Shown here: one piece after another, positions 55,816 through 64,000 of the stretch | Layout: every line of letters begins with the position of its first letter | Numbering within the stretch: position 1 is the stretch's first letter | Assembly (NCBI RefSeq): GCF_014841115.1 | Contig: NZ_JACYTP010000001.1 | Location: 310,001 to 374,000, forward strand | Length of the DNA: 64,000 nucleotides | Source: Photobacterium arenosum | GTDB lineage: Bacteria; Pseudomonadota; Gammaproteobacteria; Enterobacterales; Vibrionaceae | Reading direction: 5' to 3' | The notes under the pieces: generated by a model | The model's database searches: none | What the model saw: the letters and a program-made list of their open reading frames with translations, nothing else | Told to the model about the DNA's origin: nothing | Program-made: the position numbers and the translations under genes

Positions 55816-57240
55816 CTACTGATTGCCTTTTTCAATTAAGGCTTCATCCGTGATATGCACTATCTGTTGCTCTTCTTCAGTCAGGCGGGTCTTTTTCCAT
55901 GTTCCTCGCTTAAACCAGCAAAACGCAAAAACAGCGACCACCACATTGGTAACAGCAAAAGACCACCAGATACCGTTATCCTGCAACGCCGTATGTTTTG
56001 ACAACACATAGGCCAGCGGAAATTGCACCACCCATTGCGACACCAGTGCAACCATCATGGCGTTCTGCATATTACCTGACGCCCGAAACGCGGAAACGAC
56101 GCAAAGCTGTACCCCAATACCGCCCCATGTCAGGCACATAGTACGCAAAAAGTGGGCACCTTCTTTGATCACCTCAGGATCATCGGGAATAAACACAGCG
56201 ATCAAATGAGGGGCGAAAACATAGAATAGGATGCCGATCACCGTCAGACCGAGAAAGCCCCACAGCGTGCCCAGCAAGGTGATTTTTTCAGCCCGCTCAA
56301 TCTGGTTCGCCCCTATGTTCTGCCCCACCAAGGTCGATACTGCCATCGACAGCCCCATGGCCGGAATCATCACAAACTGCAGCAGGTTGGAACCCACGCC
56401 ATAAGAGGCAATCGTTACTGTTCCGAAACTCGCCACCAGAAACGACAGAATGATCATCCCCAATGCACGGGCAGACAGCTCTACTGAGCCAGGGACACCC
56501 AGAAAAAACGCTTTTTTAATATAGGCAAAATCGGGCTTGAAGTTGTGCCATTCCAGCTGGATGCCATGTCTGCCCCGCATGAACACCATCAGGCCCAGTA
56601 TTGCAGCAATTGACTGGGTGACCAGTGTCGCCAGCGCCGCCCCCATGACACCCAGTCCTTCAAAACTGCCAAGGCCAAAAATAAACAAGGGGTCCAGAAA
56701 AAAGTTGAGGATCACAGTACCGAAGACAATCATCAGCGGGATCTTGATCTGCCCGATCCCCCGCATCAGAGACTGAAACATGGCAAATAAAAAGACAAAA
56801 ATCACCCCGATAAACGACACGTGCATGAACTTGAGCGCATCGCCATAGACCTTTTCGCTCACGCCCAGTAACGTCAGGAAATAGGGCGATAGCAAATAGC
56901 CAGTGAATCCCAGCACCACGGATGTAACCGCGACCATCAGCATGGTCTGAGCCGCCACATGGTTCACTTTGTCCCGGCGCCCTGCCCCCATGTATTGTGC
57001 AGATAGCGTTGCGCCCGCCATGGCTAACCCTGAACCTAACGCAATCACCAGAAAGGTAACGGGCATGCTGACAGACACAGCCGCCACTTCAGATGCGCCC
57101 AAGCGCCCCACCCAGAATGCATCTGTCAGCTGATAGGCCGACTGCAGAATATTGGTCAAAATAATGGGAACCGCTAACGAGATAAGTACTTTGTTGATGG
57201 GACCTTCGAGAAACCGGTTTTGCCTGTCTGTCATCGCCAT
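55816..57240 (-). CDS. MATE-family efflux transporter
   Basis: A 474-residue, 12-helix multidrug and toxic compound extrusion protein. The N-terminal LAVPIILTNILQSAYQLTDAFWVGRLG and the internal repeat after residue 240 are typical. Exports cationic drugs or metabolites using a Na+ or H+ gradient; ion unknown. Confidence 0.93.
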   Translation of the reverse strand: MAMTDRQNRFLEGPINKVLISLAVPIILTNILQSAYQLTDAFWVGRLGASEVAAVSVSMPVTFLVIALGSGLAMAGATLSAQYMGAGRRDKVNHVAAQTMLMVAVTSVVLGFTGYLLSPYFLTLLGVSEKVYGDALKFMHVSFIGVIFVFLFAMFQSLMRGIGQIKIPLMIVFGTVILNFFLDPLFIFGLGSFEGLGVMGAALATLVTQSIAAILGLMVFMRGRHGIQLEWHNFKPDFAYIKKAFFLGVPGSVELSARALGMIILSFLVASFGTVTIASYGVGSNLLQFVMIPAMGLSMAVSTLVGQNIGANQIERAEKITLLGTLWGFLGLTVIGILFYVFAPHLIAVFIPDDPEVIKEGAHFLRTMCLTWGGIGVQLCVVSAFRASGNMQNAMMVALVSQWVVQFPLAYVLSKHTALQDNGIWWSFAVTNVVVAVFAFCWFKRGTWKKTRLTEEEQQIVHITDEALIEKGNQ

Positions 57241-57340
57241 GCCTTATGCAGTGATCGTTATAAATACGTTTTGAAAATGCGGATACTTTAGTCAATATAG
57301 TTAGTCAGGCCACTATAATCATTCGTTTTTGTGGTCTTTC

Positions 57341-57366
57341 TGCATGGCCTTTTTGCATGGCCTTTT
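57341..57366. repeat. tandem 13-base duplication
   Basis: TGCATGGCCTTTT occurs twice in direct succession (57341-57353, 57354-57366), followed by a third partial unit. It lies immediately before the decayed gene copy at 57381. Confidence 0.75.
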
Positions 57367-57380
57367 GCAGGTTGACAAAT

Positions 57381-57480
57381 GATTAGCTGCTGCTGGCATG
57401 GCTTGTTACAGCAAGGTTAGCTGCTATTGGCAGTGCCGATAACAAACAATCCATGCAGGATATTACATTGAGTGCCGTTC
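57381..57480 (+). pseudogene. decayed 5' end of a second copy of the 178-residue secreted protein gene
   Basis: These 100 bases align without gaps to 61201-61300, inside the intact gene at 61189; I count 75 identities overall and 64 of 80 from 57401 on. The matching frame would read LLLAWLVTARLAAIGSADNKQ, the counterpart of the signal peptide and mature start of the intact protein. There is no start codon at the equivalent position, and the codon matching the intact Tyr6 is TAG (57384-57386). Beyond 57480 similarity fades after an apparent 22-base insertion. I read it as a pseudogene fragment left by a duplication. Confidence 0.8.
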
Positions 57481-58081
57481 TTCTTAGCTCCACCTCTTAT
57501 ATTCCTCTCACCCAGAGATACATTGACGTCCATACTCCTCGCCAGATCATAATGCAGCCATGACTAATAAACAGCATACTGTACTATTAGTTCGATAAAA
57601 CCCAGACCCAAGAATATTCAGTTACCACTCGAATCCTCACTGAACAACTAACACAACATAAATAACAATAGCAACTATTATCAACAGCGTTATTGGCACG
57701 ATTAAAAATAAAGCATATTTATCCCCTTCCTATTGACGCAGTCAATATAAATTACAACAGGGATAAAGTATAAAGCTTCGAATCCTTCCTTAGTTTTTCC
57801 ATCTCTTTATTAGTTACCCGCAGAAACAAACCAACACTTTAAAAACCATAATTTTTATTCTTAATGAAAATAAAAACATACCGTAATGACTAGCTTTAAC
57901 GACATAGCAAACATTGCATCAAATTAACTGTCAGAAAAAATTACACCATAAAAACAAACGCGACAGGAATTAAATGAAAATAAATTTAAATCAACAAGTT
58001 AAACCACCGAACAAAAACGGCATGAATTTGGCATGAATTCGTCGTGAGATAATTAAATACTAATAAAGCAGGGGGTATATC
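57481..58081. other. AT-rich gene-free region
   Basis: About 600 bases of AT-rich DNA before the PEP-CTERM gene. Apart from the tail of the pseudogene I see no gene, repeat or RNA element. Confidence 0.55.
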
Positions 58082-58780
58082 ATGAAAATCTCATCTACAT
58101 TTCGAACTGTTCGCACTGGTTTATATGTCTCAGGTCTCTTGTTATCATCAACCTCACAAGCAGGACTGGTAGACATATTTGCGTTTTCAAGTTATTTTTC
58201 TCCTGACAATACAAATGTTTATGTAGATACACCACTCGACAACTACGGCATTGGCTACAGTGACATCCCCTACGAGTTTGTCACCTCTTTCACATCTGCG
58301 CTTGATAGTGATAACTACGGTACATTACAGTGGCAGATCAAAAATAACTCCGGCAGTAGCTTTACGGATGTTCACATTGTGGGTGTATTAGATGCAGTCA
58401 TTGATTTTTACGGTGATGATGATTATGCCTATAATGCCGGCAACAGTGCCGATAGTTGGGAGATTAATGACAGCTATGATCTTTCCGGAAACTTTTACTA
58501 CTATGGTTTAGCCCTCAATAATTCAGTGACTCCAGCTTTCTTTTCACATGGCCTCGCGCTGGGTTTTAACATCGATGAGTTCTCACACGGCTCTATTTTA
58601 TCCTTCACCTATACCCTCAAAGACTATGGTCCTGGGTTGCATTTAACCGACAACTATTACACCGATTTATATTTCGACGGTACGTATCAAGTTCCGGAAC
58701 CCGGCTCTCTGCTTCTGTTCACTACTATTTTATTTGGGGCAAGTGTGTCACTTAGAAGACGTCTTAAAATTAACTCATAG
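58082..58780 (+). CDS. PEP-CTERM surface/exported protein
   Basis: A 232-residue exported protein: signal peptide ending SQAGL, a Tyr/Asp/Asn-rich beta-type body, and a C-terminal sorting signal VPEPGSLLLF (from residue 204) followed by a hydrophobic helix and RRR. This tripartite tail is the PEP-CTERM signal, processed by an exosortase. No exosortase or exopolysaccharide gene lies in the window, so the enzyme must be elsewhere. The body matches no domain I recognise. Good AGGGGGT site; 76 bases ahead of the first di-heme cytochrome gene on the same strand. Confidence 0.88.
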   Translation: MKISSTFRTVRTGLYVSGLLLSSTSQAGLVDIFAFSSYFSPDNTNVYVDTPLDNYGIGYSDIPYEFVTSFTSALDSDNYGTLQWQIKNNSGSSFTDVHIVGVLDAVIDFYGDDDYAYNAGNSADSWEINDSYDLSGNFYYYGLALNNSVTPAFFSHGLALGFNIDEFSHGSILSFTYTLKDYGPGLHLTDNYYTDLYFDGTYQVPEPGSLLLFTTILFGASVSLRRRLKINS

Positions 58781-58856
58781 ATTTGTTTAACATTAACCAA
58801 TAATAAAATCTCTGAAGTTAGCATTGATTGCTGTTTATTAATGCGAGGGAATAATA

Positions 58857-61028
58857 ATGGAAAAAAGTAGAAAAGCAATGCGCTTTGGTGCACTAGGTTG
58901 CACCATTGCTTGTTTTAGCTTGGGGGCTGTATTTTTTGCACAATCTGAAATACCTGCCGAAGAACCTGAACCAATAGAAAGTTTGATTCCTGAAGCACTC
59001 ACGAACCTTCAAGTACCTCTACCTGATTTAACCGGTATTGTAAGAGACAAAAACATCGCCATAAAACTTGGCAAAGCCTTCTTTTGGGATCAGCAGGTCG
59101 GCAGTGACGGGCAAGCCTGTGCCAGCTGCCACTTCAAAGCGGGTGCTGATGGCAGGATCACCAATATTCTTACTCCCGGCCTGTTGCGGGTCGATGCCAA
59201 TGGCAATCCCGACCCTGATACTGAGTTTGGTGGCACCGTACCACCCAGCCCGATGGCAACCGATGGCTTTACCGCCAGTAACCAAGTGGCCCGGGCCAAT
59301 ATCACACTCACCCCGGATGATTTTCCATTTCACCAGCTGGTTGATAAAGATGACCGCAATTCAGCCATTGTATACTCCACCAATGACTCCGCTACATCAC
59401 CGGGAACCTTCGATGGTTCATTCGGCACTGTGATTCCCAGAGATCTGAATGAGTACTGTGGTGACCCGGAAGGCAGCATTTTCCATACTCAGTCCAACCT
59501 GGCTACCCGAAAAGTCGAACCGAGGAACACCCCAACGGTCATCAATGCTGCATTTAACTTCAGAAACTTTTGGGATGGTCGTGCCAACAATATCTTTAAC
59601 GGTACCGACCCGTTCGGACGACGTAATGAGCAAGCGAGGGTGATGATCCTTAACGGCCGTACTCCCGAACTTGCCCGGATCGATCTCAACAACGCCAGTC
59701 TGGCTTCTCAGGCTGTCGGGCCAACATTGAGTGATTTCGAAATGTCCTGTGCAGGCAGACAGTTTGCCGATGTCGGTCGACGCATCGTTAGCCTGAGACC
59801 ACTGGCACAGCAAGATATCGCTAACAATGACAGCCACCTGTCCGATTTGGTCCATCCCAGCGGCAAAGGCTTGCGAACCAGCTACGCTCAGTTAATACGA
59901 ATGGCTTTCGAGCCGCAATACTGGGCAGCCCGTGGCAACTTTGTTATTGATAACAGCGGCAGCGAACCAATGCTGGTTAGTGACAGCCAGGGCTATACCC
60001 AAACCGAGATCAATTTCTCTCTGTTCTGGGGCATTGCCATCATGCTCTACGAAGCTGAACTCATTTCCGATGATACTGCGTTTGACCGCTTCAGAGGATG
60101 CCATGAACCCTCTTGTTCACCGGCCATTGAACCCAATGAAAATGCGCTGTCTGAGCAGGAAAAACAAGGGCTTATGGTATTCGTTGATAAAGGAAAATGT
60201 GTGAACTGTCACAAAGGTCCAGAGTTCACCTCTGCCGCCATTCACCTGCAAGCTGAAAATCAGGAAGAAGGCCTTGTTGAGCGAATGATCATGGGTGACA
60301 ACCAGGTTGCACTCTACGATAACGGTTTCTACAACATCGGAGTGAAACCAACCAAAGAGGATCTGGGTGTCGGTGCTGTTGACCCCTGGGGCAACCCGTT
60401 GTCTTTTACCCGCCAGTATTTTGATATTTTGCTCGGCAATAACGCGCCCGATCCGTTTGAAGTCGATCCCTGCACCTTTGAGGTTCCTGTACTTAATGAT
60501 TTCCCTTGTAACTCCGCGCAGCAGACCAATGCGCTACGAGATAGGGTCATCGCAGGTCTGGAACGCGATGCTGTTGACGGTGCCTTTAAAACGCCCGGGT
60601 TGCGGAACATCGCGTTAACAGCGCCGTATTTCCACAATGGCGGTGCCGCGACGCTCGAACAGGTTGTCGAATTCTACAACCGGGGAGGAAACCGCAGAGG
60701 TTCTGAGTCAAACAATAACTCTGGCTTTGGTAATAATGATTCCAATCTGGATCCTGATATCAGACCACTGGGCTTAACCTCTCAGGAACAAGCCGATTTA
60801 GTGGCTTTCCTGAAAACGTTAACCGATGAGCGGGTGCGTTGTGCCCAAGCACCGTTCGACCACCCGAGCTTAACGGTTTCCAATGGACATCTTGATCAGG
60901 ACAGCAACAATGATAATCGCGCCGATGACATTCTGATCACCCTACCGGCAGTCGGAGCGTCCGGTTTACCCTTCAGTAAATGCTGGGCAAACTCAGGCGA
61001 TTTGTTCAATCAGGGAGGACCGCTGTAA
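58857..61028 (+). CDS. large di-heme cytochrome c peroxidase / MauG-like protein
   Basis: A 723-residue exported protein with two c-type heme sites, CASCH (Cys88-His92) and CVNCH (Cys448-His452). An N-terminal hydrophobic segment (about 10-28) is signal peptide or anchor. RNTPTVINAAFNFRNFWDGRA and FKTPGLRNIALTAPYFHNGGAATLEQVVEFYNRGG are characteristic of the cytochrome c peroxidase/MauG family. Typical peroxidases have about 320-350 residues, so this one carries long inserts between and after the heme domains. Possible roles are peroxide reduction or oxidation of a protein or organic substrate. Clustered with a PEP-CTERM protein and a small secreted protein. Confidence 0.88.
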   Translation: MEKSRKAMRFGALGCTIACFSLGAVFFAQSEIPAEEPEPIESLIPEALTNLQVPLPDLTGIVRDKNIAIKLGKAFFWDQQVGSDGQACASCHFKAGADGRITNILTPGLLRVDANGNPDPDTEFGGTVPPSPMATDGFTASNQVARANITLTPDDFPFHQLVDKDDRNSAIVYSTNDSATSPGTFDGSFGTVIPRDLNEYCGDPEGSIFHTQSNLATRKVEPRNTPTVINAAFNFRNFWDGRANNIFNGTDPFGRRNEQARVMILNGRTPELARIDLNNASLASQAVGPTLSDFEMSCAGRQFADVGRRIVSLRPLAQQDIANNDSHLSDLVHPSGKGLRTSYAQLIRMAFEPQYWAARGNFVIDNSGSEPMLVSDSQGYTQTEINFSLFWGIAIMLYEAELISDDTAFDRFRGCHEPSCSPAIEPNENALSEQEKQGLMVFVDKGKCVNCHKGPEFTSAAIHLQAENQEEGLVERMIMGDNQVALYDNGFYNIGVKPTKEDLGVGAVDPWGNPLSFTRQYFDILLGNNAPDPFEVDPCTFEVPVLNDFPCNSAQQTNALRDRVIAGLERDAVDGAFKTPGLRNIALTAPYFHNGGAATLEQVVEFYNRGGNRRGSESNNNSGFGNNDSNLDPDIRPLGLTSQEQADLVAFLKTLTDERVRCAQAPFDHPSLTVSNGHLDQDSNNDNRADDILITLPAVGASGLPFSKCWANSGDLFNQGGPL

Positions 61029-61188
61029 CGGTACGGCAATCAAGAGCAATAGCACCAGTCAAGGCCAATACCGTTTGGCCTTGACTGGCACAGAACCAGC
61101 ATAAGATTCGCAACAATTATCTTGCTTTCGGCAGACTATACTTTATTCGTTACCTGCTCAGCACCGTCATTCGACTAAGGATAACGGT

Positions 61189-61725
61189 ATGAAATTTGCC
61201 AGATATCTGCCTCTGGTAGTGCTTGTTACAGCAGGGCTCCCTGCTATCGTCAATGCCGATGACAAACAAGCAATGCTGGATGATGCATTGAGTGCAGCTC
61301 CCCCCACACTCAGAGATAAAGTCACCGTAATGGACTGGGATAACAATGTCTTACAAAAAGGCTCCAATGACTATACATGCTTTCCAACACCTCCTCAGCT
61401 GGAAGGGACAGCTCCTATGTGCATGGATGGTCCGTGGATGGCATGGGCACAAGCCTGGATGAAAAAAGAACCCGTTGAAACGAAAACCATAGGTATTTCT
61501 TACATGCTGGCTGGTGACGGCGGCGCGAGCAATATCGACCCTTATGCGGAAGGTGAAACTGCAGACAATCAATGGGTGGTTGAAGGACCACATTTAATGA
61601 TTATCACACCAGACAAAACCTTACTCGATTCGCTTCCCACCGATCCCAATAACGGCGGGCCATATGTGATGTGGAAAGGCACCCCCTATGAACACATCAT
61701 GGTGCCAGTAGGACCCAGAAAGTAA
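61189..61725 (+). CDS. secreted 178-residue protein of unknown family
   Basis: The signal peptide ends VNADD; the mature part, about 155 residues, is acidic, rich in Trp, Met and Pro, with two cysteines (CFPTPPQ and PMCMDGPWMAWAQAWMK). I do not recognise a domain. A strong AAGGATAA site precedes the start. It lies 160 bases after the large cytochrome on the same strand and is convergent with a second di-heme cytochrome. A decayed copy of its 5' end lies at 57381, so the gene was once present twice. A partner or substrate of the cytochromes is a reasonable guess. Confidence 0.75.
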   Translation: MKFARYLPLVVLVTAGLPAIVNADDKQAMLDDALSAAPPTLRDKVTVMDWDNNVLQKGSNDYTCFPTPPQLEGTAPMCMDGPWMAWAQAWMKKEPVETKTIGISYMLAGDGGASNIDPYAEGETADNQWVVEGPHLMIITPDKTLLDSLPTDPNNGGPYVMWKGTPYEHIMVPVGPRK

Positions 61726-61742
61726 GACAAAATAAAGAAGAA

Positions 61743-61768
61743 AAAAGCGAGATAATCATCTCGCTTTT
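61743..61768. terminator. bidirectional terminator
   Basis: AAAAGCGAGAT (61743-61753) pairs with ATCTCGCTTTT (61758-61768), loop AATC, with A- and T-rich flanks; shared by the convergent genes. Confidence 0.92.
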
Positions 61769-61784
61769 CTTTTTATTTGTAGTT

Positions 61785-63347
61785 TTATTTTTTGCCTTTT
61801 TTCGGCGGGTTACTGGTGCTTTTATAGGGTTTCGGTGGTTCCACAGTCGTGGTGTCCGTGAGCGTTTTCATATAAGCAACGAGCGCCGCTTCTTCGTGAG
61901 CCGTTAACCCCAGATCACCTGTTACAGCACCAATAGTTAATAGCGGTGCATCGGGCACTTCAGGTGCAGGCCAGCAATTATTGGCAAGCGCTTCTTTTTC
62001 GGTCACGATACTTGCAGGGCAACGTATCACACCAAAATCTGCCGCGGTCTGACCATCAACATCTGAGGTATTGTAGAAATGCACAATACTTTCCAGACTC
62101 TTAAACCAGCCATTGTGGGCATACGCTTTGGTAAATCCTTTTCCCGGACGTTTATCAACATTGCGCAGTGTTGGAGTTTTGTGGGCACCAATAAAGGCAT
62201 TCTGAACATTAAACGGAGGGAAGGGTAAATTGGCATTGGGATTTAATCCCAGATCTAACAGTGTGGGATGTAATCCGATATCCGGTAATGGAGAACCCGG
62301 TAGCTCATAGTTTCTTGGCACACCAATCGCGTGATAGCTGTCATCGGTATAACGTTCAAGGGGATGCGTCCCATTGGCACCATTGCTGTTATGACAAATA
62401 ACACACCCAGCCTGGCCATAAAACAGGTCATGCCCTTCGTTTTCCAGATCGGTGAATCCAGCTAACGGGAATTGTTGATTGTCGTCTTCTGCAAGAGCAA
62501 TATCCCGTTTTGAGTTAAAGCGATTGTTATCTTCAGACATTTGCCATGCCGCCAGAGCAACAGAAAAGCGCGCAAAGGCCGTGGCCGATTCCGCTGCAGA
62601 CTGGCAAGATAAACCCACGCCCCATGACAGGTAATACAGCTCTTTACCCCATTTGGTAGATTCTACTTGGCTACACACATCTTCTTTGCTCTTGTGGTTT
62701 TGCTCGACAGGGTTCAAAAATGGGCTTGCAAAGGCCTGATCAGCAAGGGAACCGAGGTATTTAGCGTAAAGCGTTTTTTTCTGCCAGCTGGCATCGTTAA
62801 CATCAAAAACCAGATTAGTATTTTCGACAATGTCTCCATTCGCGCGTCCATTCCAAAACGCACCGCCACAAGGAAAAATACCACACGGCCCCTGCCCCGC
62901 AAGCTGGAGTTTTTGCAGACCTTTTGCTACACCGTCATACAGAAAGCTGACATATTGATTTGTCGGCGGCTTCAGACCACCAGCATTTTTCACCGTCGTT
63001 TTTTCTTGTCCCTCTTCTAAATCTTGTGGTCTCAAATGAGGCCTTGCCCCGGTCACGGCGACCTGATGTAAATTCACACCGGATACATTGTACGTGCCAC
63101 CCGTGTTTGGCGCGTGGCAAGTCGCACAAGACATTCGATTAGGATCGGAGATGTTTTCAAAAAATAATCTTTTTCCTAATTCCTCTATGGGTTGTAAATC
63201 ATAGTCATTCTCATTGTTGTTTTTAGCTTGTGAGCTAAATGAAAACAGCATTGAAATAACCAGAACGGATGTTCCGATTATTTGCATCGGTTTTAAATAT
63301 GCACTGACATTATCAGGCTGTCTGCCTTTTGATGCTTGCATGGTCAT
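61785..63347 (-). CDS. di-heme cytochrome c peroxidase-family protein
   Basis: A 520-residue exported protein with heme sites CATCH (Cys74-His78) and CVICH (Cys315-His319). The segments GAFWNGRANGD and HKTPTLRNVDKRPGKGFTKAYAHNGWFKSLESIVHFYN place it in the di-heme peroxidase/MauG family. A hydrophobic signal segment lies at about residues 20-40, and the C-terminus is a Lys/Pro-rich tail. The start at 63347 has GAGG six bases upstream; a frame to 63374 is longer without one. Longer than classical peroxidases and distinct from the 723-residue protein, so the two are probably not recent duplicates. Confidence 0.87.
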   Translation of the reverse strand: MTMQASKGRQPDNVSAYLKPMQIIGTSVLVISMLFSFSSQAKNNNENDYDLQPIEELGKRLFFENISDPNRMSCATCHAPNTGGTYNVSGVNLHQVAVTGARPHLRPQDLEEGQEKTTVKNAGGLKPPTNQYVSFLYDGVAKGLQKLQLAGQGPCGIFPCGGAFWNGRANGDIVENTNLVFDVNDASWQKKTLYAKYLGSLADQAFASPFLNPVEQNHKSKEDVCSQVESTKWGKELYYLSWGVGLSCQSAAESATAFARFSVALAAWQMSEDNNRFNSKRDIALAEDDNQQFPLAGFTDLENEGHDLFYGQAGCVICHNSNGANGTHPLERYTDDSYHAIGVPRNYELPGSPLPDIGLHPTLLDLGLNPNANLPFPPFNVQNAFIGAHKTPTLRNVDKRPGKGFTKAYAHNGWFKSLESIVHFYNTSDVDGQTAADFGVIRCPASIVTEKEALANNCWPAPEVPDAPLLTIGAVTGDLGLTAHEEAALVAYMKTLTDTTTVEPPKPYKSTSNPPKKGKK

Positions 63348-63508
63348 GGTTAACCTCTTCTTTTTTCCGCGCACAAGTCAGCCACCCGTAAAGTCGGGCA
63401 GCACTGAGAGCGTTAAGGCTTGATTAACCAACTATAACTTAAGTTTATAAATCCGAATTTCTCATAAAAGAGAAAACTTTTTAAATCAACAATATAAGCA
63501 ACAAATTC

Positions 63509-63829
63509 TCATTTTATAGAAAATGACACGCAAAAAAACACCACCATACTTATCACAGCCGTTAATAAAACATTCTTTGTTTTCAAAGCGATTATAATCG
63601 CAACAATTGCGCCAACTAAATATGGGTTACTATACGTAACATCAACAGTATTTTTATCAGGCAAAAAAACAATAGGCGCCCAAATTGCCGTCAACACTGC
63701 CGGGCTCGAGTAATTTAAAAAACGCTGAGTTTGATAGTTCAGTTTTACAGGCAATCGGGGTTCTAAAAATAGATAGCGACTGGCGAAAATAATCAGCGTC
63801 ATTGTCAATATAGTTAGCCAGATCATCAT
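63509..63829 (-). CDS. azlD: AzlD-family branched-chain amino acid transport protein
   Basis: A 106-residue protein with four hydrophobic helices, matching the AzlD family (ASRYLFLEPRLP, FLNYSSPAVLTAIWAPIVFL). AzlD is the small partner of AzlC in branched-chain amino-acid export. Its ATG overlaps the stop of the upstream azlC (ATGA). Confidence 0.88.
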   Translation of the reverse strand: MMIWLTILTMTLIIFASRYLFLEPRLPVKLNYQTQRFLNYSSPAVLTAIWAPIVFLPDKNTVDVTYSNPYLVGAIVAIIIALKTKNVLLTAVISMVVFFCVSFSIK

Positions 63830-64000
63830 TTGTCTTCCTGCTGTTTTTCTGTTATTTCACTGTAAATCGATTTATTTCCCATCAAGCGTTCAGATATATA
63901 TCCGCCTGACATCGCGGTTAAGCTGGCTATCATCAACCCGCCTTCTATGTTCAGAGCTGCCATTAATACCGACATCACCAAGGCAATCAGTACTGCGATC
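63826..64000 (-). CDS. azlC: AzlC-family permease, 3' end only
   Basis: The window edge cuts this gene; the last 57 codons are visible. They encode a hydrophobic helix and glycine-rich segment (MAALNIEGGLMIASLTAMSGG) and end in a charged tail. Identification rests on the ATGA overlap with azlD and the membrane character. Confidence 0.7.
   Translation of the reverse strand, partial: IAVLIALVMSVLMAALNIEGGLMIASLTAMSGGYISERLMGNKSIYSEITEKQQEDK

Noticed and set aside
1-64000. CRISPR arrays, tRNA or rRNA genes, prophage
   Set aside because: No regular spaced repeats, no clover-leaf sequences, no rRNA stretches and no phage genes were seen.

Overview
The window reads as part of a Vibrionaceae genome, most likely Photobacterium or a close relative (inference from protein character, a glycine-cleavage locus split around an XRE regulator, and a VxrAB-type two-component operon; both loci lie on chromosome II in Vibrio cholerae, so this may be the second chromosome). 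There are no rRNA or tRNA genes, no CRISPR array and no complete insertion sequence. Gene density is ordinary, with AT-rich gene-poor gaps at about 17.1-17.9, 26.35-26.9 and 57.5-58.1 kb, each next to an accessory gene set.

Layout. 0.2-7.85 kb: glycine metabolism (gcvT on minus; an XRE-cupin regulator on minus; glyA-gcvH-gcvP on plus), with one sequence motif repeated in the three promoter regions and a terminator-like hairpin between gcvH and gcvP. 7.9-12.6 kb: LysE exporter, a zinc phospholipase C-like protein translationally coupled to a small lipoprotein, a lipoprotein esterase and a membrane-bound AraC regulator. 13.0-21.5 kb: two probable small-molecule units, an ATP-grasp ligase/MFS exporter/FAD-NAD(P) protein operon and a benzoylformate-decarboxylase-like ThDP enzyme with a flavin amine oxidase. 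21.8-24.8 kb: cobTSUC, late cobalamin assembly. 24.9-26.35 kb: an aerolysin-family pore-forming toxin. 26.9-37.5 kb: GlpM, DUF3291, cupin, alkylsulfatase, an outer-membrane protein, DUF2000/LysE, a purple-acid-phosphatase-like lipoprotein, a MocR regulator and a small membrane protein.

37.5-44.2 kb: a glutathione S-transferase, then a BCCT transporter and CocE/NonD hydrolase facing a LysR regulator, then an M14 peptidase; this looks like an uptake and hydrolysis module. 44.2-49.8 kb: a Vxr-like histidine kinase, response regulator and DUF2861 protein followed by a GH101/GH129-like glycosidase. 49.9-57.2 kb: regulator/effector pairs (MocR/EamA, LysR/azoreductase, AraC/glutamine amidotransferase) and a MATE pump.

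57.3-63.4 kb is the least familiar part: a PEP-CTERM surface protein, a 723-residue di-heme peroxidase/MauG-like cytochrome, a secreted 178-residue protein of unknown family and a second di-heme cytochrome on the other strand. About 3.8 kb upstream of the 178-residue gene lies a decayed copy of its 5' end (75 of 100 positions identical by my count, no gaps), so this locus has probably been duplicated and partly lost. The window ends in azlD and the 3' end of azlC.
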